A DNA stretch of 61,217 nt from assembly GCA_022791155.1 (NCBI GenBank), contig JAAVYN010000019.1, positions 1 through 61,217 of the forward strand. Reading direction: 5' to 3'. Below the pieces are notes generated by a model. It was given only the letters and a program-made list of their open reading frames with translations. It had not been told where the DNA came from and searched no databases. Every line of letters begins with the position of its first letter. Position 1 is the stretch's first letter. A program made the position numbers and the translations under genes. This DNA is from Bacillota bacterium (lineage in GTDB: Bacteria > Bacillota > Clostridia > Lachnospirales > Anaerotignaceae). Shown here one piece after another: positions 1 through 8,731 of the stretch.

Positions 1-97
1 AACCGCGTGAGAGTCGCGGCGCGCAACGAAGTGGAGCGTTTCCCGAAGGGAAATTCGAGAGCTTGCTGTGGCCCTCCCACGGTCTTAAATGCCATTT
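1..97. repeat. GC-rich three-hairpin repeat (copy A) with shared right end
   Basis: The window opens inside one unit of a dispersed repeat also seen near 7.4, 51.1 and 61.0 kb. It reads CCGCG/CGCGG around a TGAGAGT loop, then a longer variant middle segment, then TTTCCC-GAA-GGGAAA, then TTCGAGAGCTTGCTG. After the unit come CCCTCCCAC (72-80) and a tail to about 97 that recur almost identically at 61155-61180. The unit is much richer in G and C than the neighbouring genes. It is non-coding. The left part lies outside the window. Confidence 0.85.
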
Positions 98-216
98 AGA
101 GCAACATGAATTAATAAAATAATAGCTATAAATTGCAATTTGAAAACCTATACCTTTCAAAAATATTTTTTGCCTTTCCGGCCCTCAATGCAGCAGAAAA
201 GGCTGTTTGCCGTTTC

Positions 217-1209
217 TTATATACCCAGAATGAGCCAAAACCCCTGAGCCATTTTGCCCAATATGTGTGAATCCATGCCATAGAGCACTGCGATGAAAAG
301 TATGAACCCGGCAGACAGAACCGAAAATGACACTATGCCTATATAAATGTTGAAACGGCGCGTTTGTTCCGCCTCTGACATTTTGAAAAGCGATCTGAGA
401 ATAAGCATTATTTCCATGGCAATTGCAGCGGCTGTCCAAAGAAGGAATATCAAACCAGGCCAAAAAAGCGAATGTCCAGTGGCGTTTGCCGCAAAGTCTT
501 CATATGAAAGTATTATCTTTGGAAGAACTATCAACCCCAAAATTCCCAAAAGATAAAGCGAAACAACAAGAAAAGTTCCCACAATCAAAATGAGGGGAGA
601 ATTGCGGATTATCTTGAAAAGATTGTGCTTTTCGAAATATATTTCAGACGATTCGCCAGCGGCCTTGAAACCCAATCTTATGTTTTCGATTTTCTCATTT
701 ATATATATTATTTCTTTGAGCGTTATTGGCTCGGCAGAGGTCATTTTGCAGTTTTTGAACGGCTCATATGTCAAAATTTCCAAACAGTGGGCCGAAAAAG
801 CTTTTTTTGGAAGATTTGTGACGCCTATTATGTTTTTATATGGTATATATCTCAGCTGTATTTTCAGGCCGCGCCTGAGCTGGTGAACAACAAGGCCGGT
901 TTTTGTGAAATATAAATCTCTGAAACAATCTTCTTTGAGAAAATCGCTTTCAACCATTTGAAGCTCAAGCGGATTGATTTTTGACAAAGCGCGGTGAAAA
1001 AGCGCAATTGAAATCAGAGTTGCCGCTGAAAGAAAAACAAAAGCGGCAAGAATGAAAACAGCAAACCCCACAAAAGTGAACAAAAAAATGGAAGATGGAG
1101 TTGTTTTTGTGAATGCCAAAAAGGCAGACACACCAGCAGGAATGAATGCTGAAACAATGCCGATTGGTAATAGAAGCCGAAGGGCTTTCGAATAAGCTCG
1201 TTTGATCAT
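217..1209 (-). CDS. Multi-pass membrane protein of unknown function
   Basis: A 330-residue protein with two N-terminal hydrophobic segments (about residues 12-34 and 42-70), a soluble stretch of about 130 residues, and three further membrane segments (about 205-230, 245-270, 288-312). This two-plus-three arrangement around a cytoplasmic domain resembles membrane proteins carrying a small beta-rich domain, but I do not recognise the family. The ATG follows AAGGGAGGCGG at good spacing, which fixes the start. A TATAAT box lies about 35 bp upstream of the start, without a clear -35 box. It appears monocistronic and runs into the copy A repeat. Being a real gene is well supported; the function is unknown. 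Confidence 0.75.
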   Translation of the reverse strand: MIKRAYSKALRLLLPIGIVSAFIPAGVSAFLAFTKTTPSSIFLFTFVGFAVFILAAFVFLSAATLISIALFHRALSKINPLELQMVESDFLKEDCFRDLYFTKTGLVVHQLRRGLKIQLRYIPYKNIIGVTNLPKKAFSAHCLEILTYEPFKNCKMTSAEPITLKEIIYINEKIENIRLGFKAAGESSEIYFEKHNLFKIIRNSPLILIVGTFLVVSLYLLGILGLIVLPKIILSYEDFAANATGHSLFWPGLIFLLWTAAAIAMEIMLILRSLFKMSEAEQTRRFNIYIGIVSFSVLSAGFILFIAVLYGMDSHILGKMAQGFWLILGI

Positions 1210-1816
1210 AATACCGCCTCCCTTATTACACTATTTTATCATTATATGACGTTTATGGCAATGTTAGGAATTTGTTCAATTTTGTTTTGCGGTTTGAAAC
1301 GTTTGAACAAATATAAACAGGTGTTTTGGGGCAAATTTTTCCATTGTATTTTATTAAAAACAATAAATATATTTTGTTGTGAATAATGCATATATTTTAT
1401 GGACTATATTTGGCGCAACCTTACGAAAAAAATATATTTGAAAAAAATGATTTGTTTGGCACAGCGTTTGCTATATTAATTGTCATATTCAATACAAAAG
1501 CAATGAGCCGCATTTTGGGTACATATAAACTTCAAAAACAAAATGCAACAGCGGTTTGTTGCAGAAGCACTTTGAAAATTGCACCAAAACAATTGCGTGT
1601 CAACGGGCCCAGTTCCGCATTGGACAGTTCACAAAACACAATGAAGCGGAAATGGCTGAAACAATCAATTTCATTTTCATTCATGCGGCGTTTTGAAATG
1701 CCGCATTGTTCAGAAAAGCTGCTGCTTGGGCTGAACAGCATTGGCAGGTTTGTTGATGAAGCTTGCCAAATTTTGATAACTCGCAGGAAACAATTAAAAC
1801 TTAGGAGGGCATCCAA
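1210..1816. other. Intergenic region, AT-rich
   Basis: About 600 bp between the divergent membrane-protein gene and panB. It holds no reading frame with a ribosome site. Promoters for both flanking genes should lie here, but I see no convincing -35/-10 pair for panB. An imperfect hairpin with ATGCGGC/GCCGCAT arms sits at about 1682-1706 without a T-run. Confidence 0.5.
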
Positions 1817-2647
1817 ATGAAAAAGAAAATCACAGTACCTGAAATTATGGCTTGCAAAGGCGGCGACAAAGTTCCGACAATGGTCACATGCTATGACTAC
1901 ACAAATGCCAAACTTGTTGACGAAAGCAATGTGGACATGATTCTTGTTGGCGACTCTTTGGGAATGACAATGCTTGGATACAAAGGCACAGTTGGGGTTA
2001 CAGTTGACGACATTATATATCACACGAAACACGTGGTTGCCGGAGCTCCAAACACATTTGTTGTGGGCGACATGCCTTTTGGCTCATACAACGTGAGCAT
2101 TGAAGAAGCCATTGTGAATGCCAACAGAATTTTTGCAGAAGGCGGCTGTGACTGTGTTAAGCTTGAAGGCGGAACAGACATGGCTCCTGTGATTAAAGCC
2201 ATTGTTAAAGCTGGAATTCCTGTTTGTGCCCACATTGGCCTCACACCTCAGACAGCTTCAATGATGGGGGGATTCAAAGTTCAAGGAAAGAGCCTTGAGG
2301 CCGCTCAAGAGCTTCTTGACAGTGCAAGAGCCGTTGCCGAAGCAGGAGCTTTCATGGTTGTTCTTGAAGGCATACCAGCAATGCTTGCTGAAGTTATAAC
2401 AAAGAAAGTTGGCATACCAACAATGGGCATTGGCGCGGGAGCAGGCTGTGACATGCAGGTTCTTGTGGCTCAAGACATGCTTGGCATGAATGACTGGGTG
2501 CCAAAATTTGCCAAAAAATATGCCGATCTTCACACAGTTGTCATCGATGCTTACAACAAATTCTGTGAGGAAAGCACAGCAAGAACATTCCCTTCAACAG
2601 AATATCAATATAACGCCAAAATTGAAGGCATTGAGAACCTTAAATAA
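1817..2647 (+). CDS. panB: 3-methyl-2-oxobutanoate hydroxymethyltransferase
   Basis: Ketopantoate hydroxymethyltransferase. It moves a one-carbon unit from 5,10-methylene-tetrahydrofolate to 2-oxoisovalerate to give ketopantoate, the first committed step to pantothenate and CoA. At 276 residues it has the normal family length. Family signatures are visible: VGDSLGMTMLGY near residue 45, VKLEGG near 115, and AHIGLTPQ near 140. The start is fixed by GGAGGG nine bases before the ATG. panC and panD are not nearby; the next gene is fhs, 129 bp downstream. The placement makes sense because the fhs-folD-fchA genes make its one-carbon donor. Confidence 0.96.
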   Translation: MKKKITVPEIMACKGGDKVPTMVTCYDYTNAKLVDESNVDMILVGDSLGMTMLGYKGTVGVTVDDIIYHTKHVVAGAPNTFVVGDMPFGSYNVSIEEAIVNANRIFAEGGCDCVKLEGGTDMAPVIKAIVKAGIPVCAHIGLTPQTASMMGGFKVQGKSLEAAQELLDSARAVAEAGAFMVVLEGIPAMLAEVITKKVGIPTMGIGAGAGCDMQVLVAQDMLGMNDWVPKFAKKYADLHTVVIDAYNKFCEESTARTFPSTEYQYNAKIEGIENLK

Positions 2648-2776
2648 TCACTGAAATGCTTCAGGCAGAACCAAATTTTGCCACAAAGCTGTGTCAAAAA
2701 TTTTGAGCGGCTTGTGAAAAGAAAATTGTTTTGAAAATATGTGTGCGATATTACAAATTTTTAGGAGGAAAAAGCA

Positions 2777-4459
2777 ATGGCAGAGTTTTTAACAGATATT
2801 GAAATAGCTCAGAGAGCTGAAATGCAGGAGATCAACAAAATTGCTGAAAAAGCCGGAATTCCTGACAAATATGTAGAAAACTATGGAAAATATAAAGCAA
2901 AAATTGACTACAGATATTTGCAGAATGAGCTTAAAAACAATGACGATGCAAACCTTATACTTGTGACAGCCATCAACCCAACTCCGGCTGGCGAGGGAAA
3001 AACAACAACAACAATCGGTTTGGGCGATGCGCTCAACAGATTGGGCAAAAAAACAATGATTGCTGTCAGAGAGCCGTCTCTTGGCCCTGTGTTTGGTGTT
3101 AAAGGAGGCGCCGCCGGCGGTGGATATGCTCAGGTTGTTCCCATGGAAGACATCAACCTTCACTTCACAGGCGATTTTCATGCAATTGGAGCCGCCAACA
3201 ACCTTCTTGCGGCAATGATTGACAACCACATTCATCAGGGCAACGCGCTTGACATAGACCTCAAAAAGATTGTTTGGAGACGTGTTGTGGACATGAACGA
3301 CAGACAACTTAGAAACGTTGTTGACGGCCTTGGTGGAAAAGGCGATGGTGTGACACGCACAGACGGTTTTGACATCACTGTTGCCTCTGAAGTTATGGCG
3401 GCATTCTGCCTCTCAAATGACATAATTGAGCTCAAAGAAAAACTTGCCAGCATGATTGTTGCCTACAACAGAAAAGGCGAGCCTGTGACATGCGGACAGA
3501 TCAATGCCCAGGGCGCCATGGCCGCACTTCTCAAAGACGCGCTCAAGCCAAACCTTGTTCAATCATTGGAAGGAACACCAACATTCATCCACGGCGGCCC
3601 GTTTGCCAACATAGCTCATGGATGCAACTCTGTCATAGCAACAAAAATGGCTTCCAAAATTGCAGACTATGTTGTTACAGAAGCCGGCTTCGGCGCTGAC
3701 CTTGGCGCAGAAAAATTCATCGACATCAAATGCCGCAAATCTGGCCTCAAACCAAAAGCCGTTGTGATTGTTGCAACTGTGAGAGCGCTCAAATATAACG
3801 GCGGTGTTCCAAAGGCAGAGCTCAACAGCGAAAACCTTGAGGCGCTTGAAAAGGGCCTTCCAAACCTTCTTAAACATGTTGAAAATGTCACAAACGTTTA
3901 TGGCCTTCCGGCTGTTGTTGCAATCAACGCATTTCCAACTGACACAAAGGCTGAACTTGATCTCGTCAGAGAAAAATGCGGCGAGCTTGGCGTCAATGTT
4001 GCCCTTTCAGAAGTTTGGGCAAAAGGCGGCGAAGGCGGCGAGGAGCTTGCAAAAGAAGTTCTCAAACTTGTTGAGAAAAATGCAGAGCACAAATATGTTT
4101 ATGACATCAACCTTCCAATCAAAGAGAAAATTGAAGCAATCTGCAAAAATGTTTATGGAGCAGACGGCGTTGATTTTGCGCCGGCTGCAAGCAAGCTCAT
4201 TGCGGAATATGAAAAAATGGGCTTTGGCAATCTCCCAATTTGCATGGCCAAAACTCAATATTCTTTGACAGATGATCAAACAAAACTTGGACGTCCAGAA
4301 GGCTTCAGAATCAATGTGAGAGATCTCACTCTTTCAGCCGGTGCCGGCTTCATAGTTGCCCTCACAGGAACAATCATGAAAATGCCCGGCCTTCCAAAAG
4401 TTCCGTCAGCAGAAAAGATTGACGTTGATGTTGATGGCAAAATTTCAGGCTTGTTCTGA
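2777..4459 (+). CDS. fhs: Formate--tetrahydrofolate ligase
   Basis: Formyltetrahydrofolate synthetase, which uses ATP to join formate and tetrahydrofolate into 10-formyl-THF. It is 560 residues, the usual clostridial length. The P-loop-like [10 protein letters not shown] lies near residue 70, followed by [18 protein letters not shown] near 100 and the FTGDFHAI stretch, all typical of the family. The start follows TTAGGAGGAAAAAGCA. It is the head of the anaerobic folate-carbon route continued by folD and fchA and may serve purine synthesis, amino-acid fermentation or reductive one-carbon flow. A strong terminator-like hairpin lies about 165 bp downstream, before folD. Confidence 0.97.
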   Translation: MAEFLTDIEIAQRAEMQEINKIAEKAGIPDKYVENYGKYKAKIDYRYLQNELKNNDDANLILVTAINPTPAGEGKTTTTIGLGDALNRLGKKTMIAVREPSLGPVFGVKGGAAGGGYAQVVPMEDINLHFTGDFHAIGAANNLLAAMIDNHIHQGNALDIDLKKIVWRRVVDMNDRQLRNVVDGLGGKGDGVTRTDGFDITVASEVMAAFCLSNDIIELKEKLASMIVAYNRKGEPVTCGQINAQGAMAALLKDALKPNLVQSLEGTPTFIHGGPFANIAHGCNSVIATKMASKIADYVVTEAGFGADLGAEKFIDIKCRKSGLKPKAVVIVATVRALKYNGGVPKAELNSENLEALEKGLPNLLKHVENVTNVYGLPAVVAINAFPTDTKAELDLVREKCGELGVNVALSEVWAKGGEGGEELAKEVLKLVEKNAEHKYVYDINLPIKEKIEAICKNVYGADGVDFAPAASKLIAEYEKMGFGNLPICMAKTQYSLTDDQTKLGRPEGFRINVRDLTLSAGAGFIVALTGTIMKMPGLPKVPSAEKIDVDVDGKISGLF

Positions 4460-4579
4460 TTTGCCAAAGGCTGGACATTCCACGGCTTTTGCAACGACTT
4501 TCATTGGCGCTGATGGACAGCGAATGAAATGCGGAGGCAGACAAAATGACGGTGCGACATACTGTTTTTGACATTTGAA

Positions 4580-4591
4580 TGTTTGCAAACA
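4580..4591. promoter_or_regulatory. Perfect 12-bp palindrome upstream of folD
   Basis: TGTTTGCAAACA is a perfect dyad in the fhs-folD gap. A TTGACA hexamer ends 6 bp upstream (4568-4573), but I see no good -10 box at normal spacing. It could be an operator for a dimeric repressor; this is inference from symmetry only. Confidence 0.3.
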
Positions 4592-4622
4592 AAGTTTACA
4601 GACATGTTTGACTTTGAAAAAC

Positions 4623-4656
4623 AGCGGGCATGGTTTTTGGCCGTGCCCGCTTTGTT
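4623..4656 (+). terminator. Terminator or attenuator between fhs and folD
   Basis: Stem AGCGGGCA / TGCCCGCT with a loop of about 13 bases, followed by TTTGTTGGTT. Only 32 bp separate the hairpin from the folD start, and these hold the folD ribosome site, so there is little room for a promoter after it. folD is therefore probably reached by read-through or controlled antitermination. Confidence 0.7.
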
Positions 4657-4688
4657 GGTTATATAAATATGATTTACGGAGTGATTAT

Positions 4689-5543
4689 ATGGGTCAGATA
4701 ATAAAAGGCAAGCCTGTGGCCGACGCCATAACAGAGGAGCTTGTGAAAGACGTTGAGGCGCTGAAAGCCAAAGGGATTGCGCCAAAACTGAAGATAGTGA
4801 GAGTTGGCGCGCGTGAAGATGATTTGGCATATGAAAAAGGCGCGCTGACAAGAATGAAAAAATGCGGCATTGAAGTTGAAGTTATGGAGCTTGCCGCCGA
4901 CATCACTCAGGAAGAATTTGTCAAAGAATTGAAAGGTGTCAACGACGACACTTCAGTTCATGGAATTCTTCTTTTCAGGCCGCTTCCGCAACAGCTTGAC
5001 ATGAATGAAATCAAATATGTTATAAGCGCCGAAAAAGATGTGGATTGCATAAGCCCGCTTAACGTTGCAAAAACATTTGATGGCGACAAAACGGGCTTCC
5101 CTCCATGCACAGCACAGGCTGTTATGGAAATACTTCACTATTACAAAATTCCTGTTTTGGGAAGTGATGTGGCTGTTGTCGGGGCCTCGCTTGTTGTTGG
5201 CAAACCGCTTGTTTCCCTTCTCATTCAGGAAGAAGCCACAGTGGCCAACTGCCACATAAGAACAAAAGATTCATCTGCATACACAAAAAATGCAGACATT
5301 GTTGTTTCGGCTGCCGGCTGTGCCAAGCTTGTGAAAGGAAACTGGATCAAAGAGGGCGCCGTTGTGATTGATGTTGGCATAAATGTGGATAAAGACGGAA
5401 ACATGTGCGGCGATGTGGCTTTTGATGAATGTGTTGACAAAGCTTCAATGATAACCCCTGTTCCAGGAGGCGTTGGCTCTGTCACAACTTCCGTTTTGGC
5501 AAAACATGTTGTGCGCGCATGCCGCCAGATTAATAATATATAA
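4689..5543 (+). CDS. folD: Methylene-THF dehydrogenase / methenyl-THF cyclohydrolase
   Basis: Bifunctional enzyme that interconverts 10-formyl-, 5,10-methenyl- and 5,10-methylene-THF with NAD(P). I chose the ATG at 4689, preceded by TTACGGAG; the frame stays open upstream but has no ribosome site there. That gives 284 residues, normal for FolD. Visible are the LLFRPLPQQLD substrate region, KDVDCISPLN near residue 118, the nucleotide-binding VVGASLVVGKPL near 160, and the C-terminal TPVPGGVGSVTTSVL. An odd point is that the usual catalytic YxxxK appears as YEKGALTRMKKC, so Tyr and downstream Lys residues are present with altered surroundings. It works with fhs and fchA and supplies PanB. Confidence 0.93.
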   Translation: MGQIIKGKPVADAITEELVKDVEALKAKGIAPKLKIVRVGAREDDLAYEKGALTRMKKCGIEVEVMELAADITQEEFVKELKGVNDDTSVHGILLFRPLPQQLDMNEIKYVISAEKDVDCISPLNVAKTFDGDKTGFPPCTAQAVMEILHYYKIPVLGSDVAVVGASLVVGKPLVSLLIQEEATVANCHIRTKDSSAYTKNADIVVSAAGCAKLVKGNWIKEGAVVIDVGINVDKDGNMCGDVAFDECVDKASMITPVPGGVGSVTTSVLAKHVVRACRQINNI

Positions 5544-5769
5544 CCAAATTTTGTGTACCGGCAAATTGATGTGTCATCATCACTTTGGAACAGAAGTGTT
5601 TTTGTGTGTTGAACAGACACAGATTTTTGGCAAAAAAGCGACGGCCTGAAAGGCTGCATGTTCAGCCGGCATGGTGAAGAACATGAGCCTTTTCTGACAA
5701 TGTTGCCGTGATTGAATTGAAACAATTTACTATGGTGGAGTTTATAAAATGTTTTGTTGCACGCAAAAT

Positions 5770-5970
5770 TAAATCATTTTCTCTTGAGGAGGCGGATTAA
5801 CCGGTAATGTCAAATCCCGGCTCTGTCGTCTTTAGGCTTTAGACCGTTCCAACAGTCTGAGTGACTTGAATTTGGCGGGTTGACGGACAAACCCACAAAT
5901 GGTTGCAGTGAGGGCGGCTGTAAAGCCCACAATAGTATATTGCTACGCCGGAAAAGGCGTTTTGTTGATT
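5770..5970 (+). ncRNA. Candidate structured leader RNA of the folate transporter gene
   Basis: About 200 bases before folT that can fold extensively. A long-range helix pairs GTCAA-at-CCCG (5809-5819) with CGGGTTGAC (5876-5884). It encloses the hairpin TTAGAC/GTCTGA (5839-5860). Downstream are a GGGC/GCCC hairpin with a GTAA loop (about 5912-5930), a TAGTA/TGCTA hairpin, and ACGCC-GGAAAA-GGCGT followed by TTTTG (5945-5963), which looks like a weak terminator. GGGTT/AACCC (5877-5894) can compete with the long-range helix. I cannot match it to the tetrahydrofolate, ZTP, cobalamin, TPP or other riboswitch consensuses I know. Confidence 0.5.
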
Positions 5971-6014
5971 AAGTTGGCGAAAAACAATTAATGACAAACA
6001 GGAGGCAATATAAA

Positions 6015-6554
6015 ATGAATGTTATAGAAATGATAAGCGAATCGTCAAAGGAACTGAAAAAGATAAGAAGCCTTACGGGAAGTGCCCTTTTGGCCGCAAT
6101 GAACATAATTCTCGACTTCATGAGGATTGTTGTGAGCAGCACTCTTGAAATTTCGTTTGCGCCACTTGCCATTGCGGCCGCCGGCATGTTCTATGGCCCT
6201 GTGACAGCGGCAATTGTGGCAACAGGCGCCGACGTTTTGGCGTTTTTCCTGAAGCCCAATGGTTTCTTCTTTGCTGGCTTCACACTGAACGCGGCAATAA
6301 CTGGGTTTATATATGGAATGCTTTTCTATAAAAAAGAGATAACATTGAAAAGAGTTCTCATAGCACAGCTGTTGGTGACAGTTGTTGTGAATTTGGTTCT
6401 GACGCCAATTTGGCTCAAAATCATGTATGGCAGTGAACTTTTTGCTGTGGCAAGAATCATCAAAAACATTGTTCAGTATCCCGTTGACGTGGCACTCTGC
6501 TATATTGTTTGCAAAAATGTCGGTACAGTGAGAAAGAAAATATTAAACAATTAG
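6015..6554 (+). CDS. folT: ECF transporter S component, folate type
   Basis: Small integral membrane protein of 179 residues with about five or six hydrophobic segments. The LTGSALLAAMNIILDFMRI region and the later AALVATGADVLAFFLKP-like stretch are typical of the substrate-binding S components of energy-coupling-factor transporters annotated as folate family. It would bind the vitamin and hand it to the shared EcfAAT module, which is not in this window. The ATG at 6015 follows AGGAGGCAATATAAA, so I prefer it to an in-frame ATG 24 bp earlier. Its place between folD and fchA supports folate as substrate. The folded leader upstream suggests RNA-level control. Confidence 0.85.
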   Translation: MNVIEMISESSKELKKIRSLTGSALLAAMNIILDFMRIVVSSTLEISFAPLAIAAAGMFYGPVTAAIVATGADVLAFFLKPNGFFFAGFTLNAAITGFIYGMLFYKKEITLKRVLIAQLLVTVVVNLVLTPIWLKIMYGSELFAVARIIKNIVQYPVDVALCYIVCKNVGTVRKKILNN

Positions 6555-6576
6555 AGCTGAAGGAGATTGATCGCGT

Positions 6577-7206
6577 ATGAAACTTTCACAATGCGCGTGC
6601 GAGGAGTTCGCGCTCAAACTTGCTTCCAAAGAGCCGGTTCCGGGCGGCGGCGGTGCGGCCGCATTGGCAGGCGCGCTGGGTGCGGCGCTGGGAACAATGG
6701 TGGCCAACTATTCCATAGGGAAAAAAGCCTTTTTGGGCATGGAAGACAAACATCAAGCCATGATTGACAAAACAACACAGTTGAGAGAAAAGCTCATGGG
6801 CCTTGTTGACGAAGATGCAGAAAATTTTGAGCCTCTTTCAAAAGCATATGGAATGCCAAATTCCACAGAGGCCGAAAAGGCCGAAAAAGAAAAAGTTCTT
6901 CAGGCGGCTTTGAAAGTGGCAGCCAAAGGCCCGGTTGAAATGGTGGAGTGCATATATGAAGCCATAAAAGTTCACGAAGAACTGGTCAATCTCAGCACAA
7001 AACTCATCATAAGCGATGTTGGGTGCGGCGTTTGGCTGCTGAAAGCCGCTTTATACAGTGCATCTCTCAACGTGACAGTGAACTTAAACAGCATAAAAGA
7101 TGAAGTTTATGTTGAGGAAACAAAGGCAAAAATGACAAAACTTGTCACAGAGGGAAGCCGTATATGCGACAGTGTTTATGACAAAGTTGTTGAAATTTTG
7201 GGCTGA
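6577..7206 (+). CDS. fchA: Formiminotetrahydrofolate cyclodeaminase family protein
   Basis: A 209-residue cyclodeaminase/cyclohydrolase family protein. The N-terminal PVPGGGGAAALAGALGAALGTMV (split here by function only) is the family's signature glycine- and alanine-rich helix around residues 20-42. In clostridia the family is annotated as methenyl-THF cyclohydrolase or formimino-THF cyclodeaminase, giving 5,10-methenyl-THF. The start follows AAGGAGATTGATCGCGT. It lies 22 bp after folT and ends at a strong terminator, so folT-fchA form a unit. Which of the two activities it has cannot be told from sequence. Confidence 0.9.
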   Translation: MKLSQCACEEFALKLASKEPVPGGGGAAALAGALGAALGTMVANYSIGKKAFLGMEDKHQAMIDKTTQLREKLMGLVDEDAENFEPLSKAYGMPNSTEAEKAEKEKVLQAALKVAAKGPVEMVECIYEAIKVHEELVNLSTKLIISDVGCGVWLLKAALYSASLNVTVNLNSIKDEVYVEETKAKMTKLVTEGSRICDSVYDKVVEILG

Positions 7207-7292
7207 CACAGATTGAAACTTTGCCAAAAGTCCAGGGCGATGGTCTTTTGGAAGCTCATTTTGTTCTGTGTGCTAACATAAAAATTTGAGAA

Positions 7293-7319
7293 AGCCGTCT
7301 GCAAAAGACGGCTTTTTTT
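7293..7319 (+). terminator. Rho-independent terminator after fchA
   Basis: Perfect eight-base stem AGCCGTCT / AGACGGCT, five-base loop, then seven T residues. It closes the folate cluster. Confidence 0.9.
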
Positions 7320-7421
7320 GGTTGTATCTGCAAAGTGATTTGTTTTTAATGGCACAGGTTATATGAAAAGCTATATATTTTTATGAATTATGAAAATTTG
7401 GGCTTTTATTTGTTTTGTTCA

Positions 7422-7551
7422 CTGCCGTTTCCCGAAGCAAAATTCGAGAACATGCGAAGTGTGAACCGCGTGAAAGCCGCGGCGGCGAAGCCGTTTTGCG
7501 AAGCAAAATTCGAGAACATGTTGAGTGTGAACCGCGTGAAAGCCGCGGCGC
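7422..7551. repeat. Three-hairpin repeat array (copy B, about two units)
   Basis: Two and a partial units with a 66-bp period (GAACCGCG at 7463 and 7529). The full unit has CCGCG/CGCGG, CGGC-GAA-GCCG and TTTTGC-GAA-GCAAAA. The last stem differs from the TTTCCC/GGGAAA form elsewhere, but both arms changed together. The first partial unit is a hybrid (TTTCCC facing GCAAAA) whose stem is broken. The spacer reads TTCGAGAACATG. Open frames through it are repeat-derived and have no ribosome site. Confidence 0.85.
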
Positions 7552-7620
7552 CCTCAAATTTTGATTAAACAGGAACGAGCTTCATATAATTATGAACGGC
7601 TGTGTATATGCAATATATGC

Positions 7621-7649
7621 AAAAAAACCACGTGATCACATGGTTTTTT
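7621..7649. terminator. Bidirectional terminator after tsaD
   Basis: AAAAAACCACGTG / CACATGGTTTTTT with one mismatch and a two-base loop. It has T-runs on both strands and lies 35 bp past the tsaD stop. Confidence 0.75.
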
Positions 7650-7683
7650 GCATGTTAAATTGTTTGAAGTTTGAACAGCTTTT

Positions 7684-8709
7684 TTATATTTCGCCCAATT
7701 TAAGATTGGGGTTTGCGTTTAGATCCAAGCCACTGCGCCTTCCTTTGATATATTCAAAATATGCGGCTGAGCCAATCATGGCGGCGTTGTCAGTGCAATA
7801 CACTGGTGACGGAACGTTGAGGGAAAGACCGTTTTTGGCACATTTTTCTTTCATGAGCTCTCTGAGGGCAGAGTTTGATGAAACACCCCCCGCCATTGCA
7901 ACATGCTTTGCGCCTTTCAGCTTTGCGGCGCTAATTGTTTTTTCAACAAGAACTTCCACAACAGCTTTTTGGAAACTTGCGGCAACGTCGTTTCTGTTTA
8001 TTTCTTCTCCTGTCATTTCAGCCTTGTTGAGGTGGTTGAGGACAGCGCTTTTAATGCCACTGAAGCTGAAATCGAAGCTTTCTTCTTCAAGATAGACCCT
8101 CGGAAACATGATGGCATCCGGATTGCCCGTCTTTGCGGCAGCATCAATCTTTGGCCCCCCAGGATAGCCCATTTTCAAAGCTCTGGCAACTTTGTCATAT
8201 GCTTCGCCAGCGGCATCGTCTCTCGTGCGGCCCAATATTTCATAATCACCATAGTCTTTCACATATAAAATGTGCGTGTGGCCTCCCGAAACAACAAGCG
8301 CCACATATGGCGGCGTAAATTCATTGTTTTCAATGTAGTTGGCACATATGTGCCCTTCAATGTGGTTCACACCTATAAGAGGCTTGCCAATGGCATATGC
8401 AAGGGCTTTTGCTTCAGCAACGCCAACAAGCAATGCCCCAACAAGCCCAGGGCCATATGTGACCGCAATGGCGTCAATCTCATCAAAATTTGTTTGGGCA
8501 TCATCAATTGCTTTTTTGATGACATAGTCAATGTTTTCGATGTGTTTTCTTGAAGCTATTTCAGGCACAACACCGCCAAAAACAGTGTGTGTTTCTATCT
8601 GTGACGCAATCACACTGCTCAGCACGCAGCGGCCGTTTCTCACAACGGCGGCCGCTGTTTCATCACATGAGCTTTCAATGGCAAGTATGTTTATATCCGC
8701 ATGTTCCAT
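7684..8709 (-). CDS. tsaD: tRNA N6-adenosine threonylcarbamoyltransferase
   Basis: Universal enzyme (formerly Gcp/YgjD) that transfers the threonylcarbamoyl group to A37 of ANN-decoding tRNAs, working with TsaB and TsaE in bacteria. The ATG at 8709 is preceded by GGAGGG; an in-frame ATG at 8730 lacks a ribosome site. That gives 341 residues, normal for TsaD. The N-terminal [11 protein letters not shown] and the metal-binding NHIEGH near residue 110 are diagnostic, as is VVSGGHTH near 133. It is last in a four-gene operon behind an ECF sigma factor, anti-sigma factor and membrane protein, an unusual partner set for a housekeeping gene. Confidence 0.96.
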   Translation of the reverse strand: MEHADINILAIESSCDETAAAVVRNGRCVLSSVIASQIETHTVFGGVVPEIASRKHIENIDYVIKKAIDDAQTNFDEIDAIAVTYGPGLVGALLVGVAEAKALAYAIGKPLIGVNHIEGHICANYIENNEFTPPYVALVVSGGHTHILYVKDYGDYEILGRTRDDAAGEAYDKVARALKMGYPGGPKIDAAAKTGNPDAIMFPRVYLEEESFDFSFSGIKSAVLNHLNKAEMTGEEINRNDVAASFQKAVVEVLVEKTISAAKLKGAKHVAMAGGVSSNSALRELMKEKCAKNGLSLNVPSPVYCTDNAAMIGSAAYFEYIKGRRSGLDLNANPNLKLGEI

Positions 8710-8731
8710 AGGCACCCTCCAATATGGCAAA

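Noticed and set aside
1386-1820. 144-codon frame upstream of panB
   Set aside because: No ribosome site; it runs through the panB ribosome site into its start, with an irregular composition.
5770-5970. Known THF, ZTP, cobalamin or TPP riboswitch before folT
   Set aside because: None of the conserved core sequences of those classes could be located, so it is reported as unassigned.
7383-7568. Short frames made of repeat units (also 50981-51253 and 60863-61171)
   Set aside because: Their residues (NRVKAAA, EPRESRG) are translations of the structured repeat in different frames; no ribosome sites.
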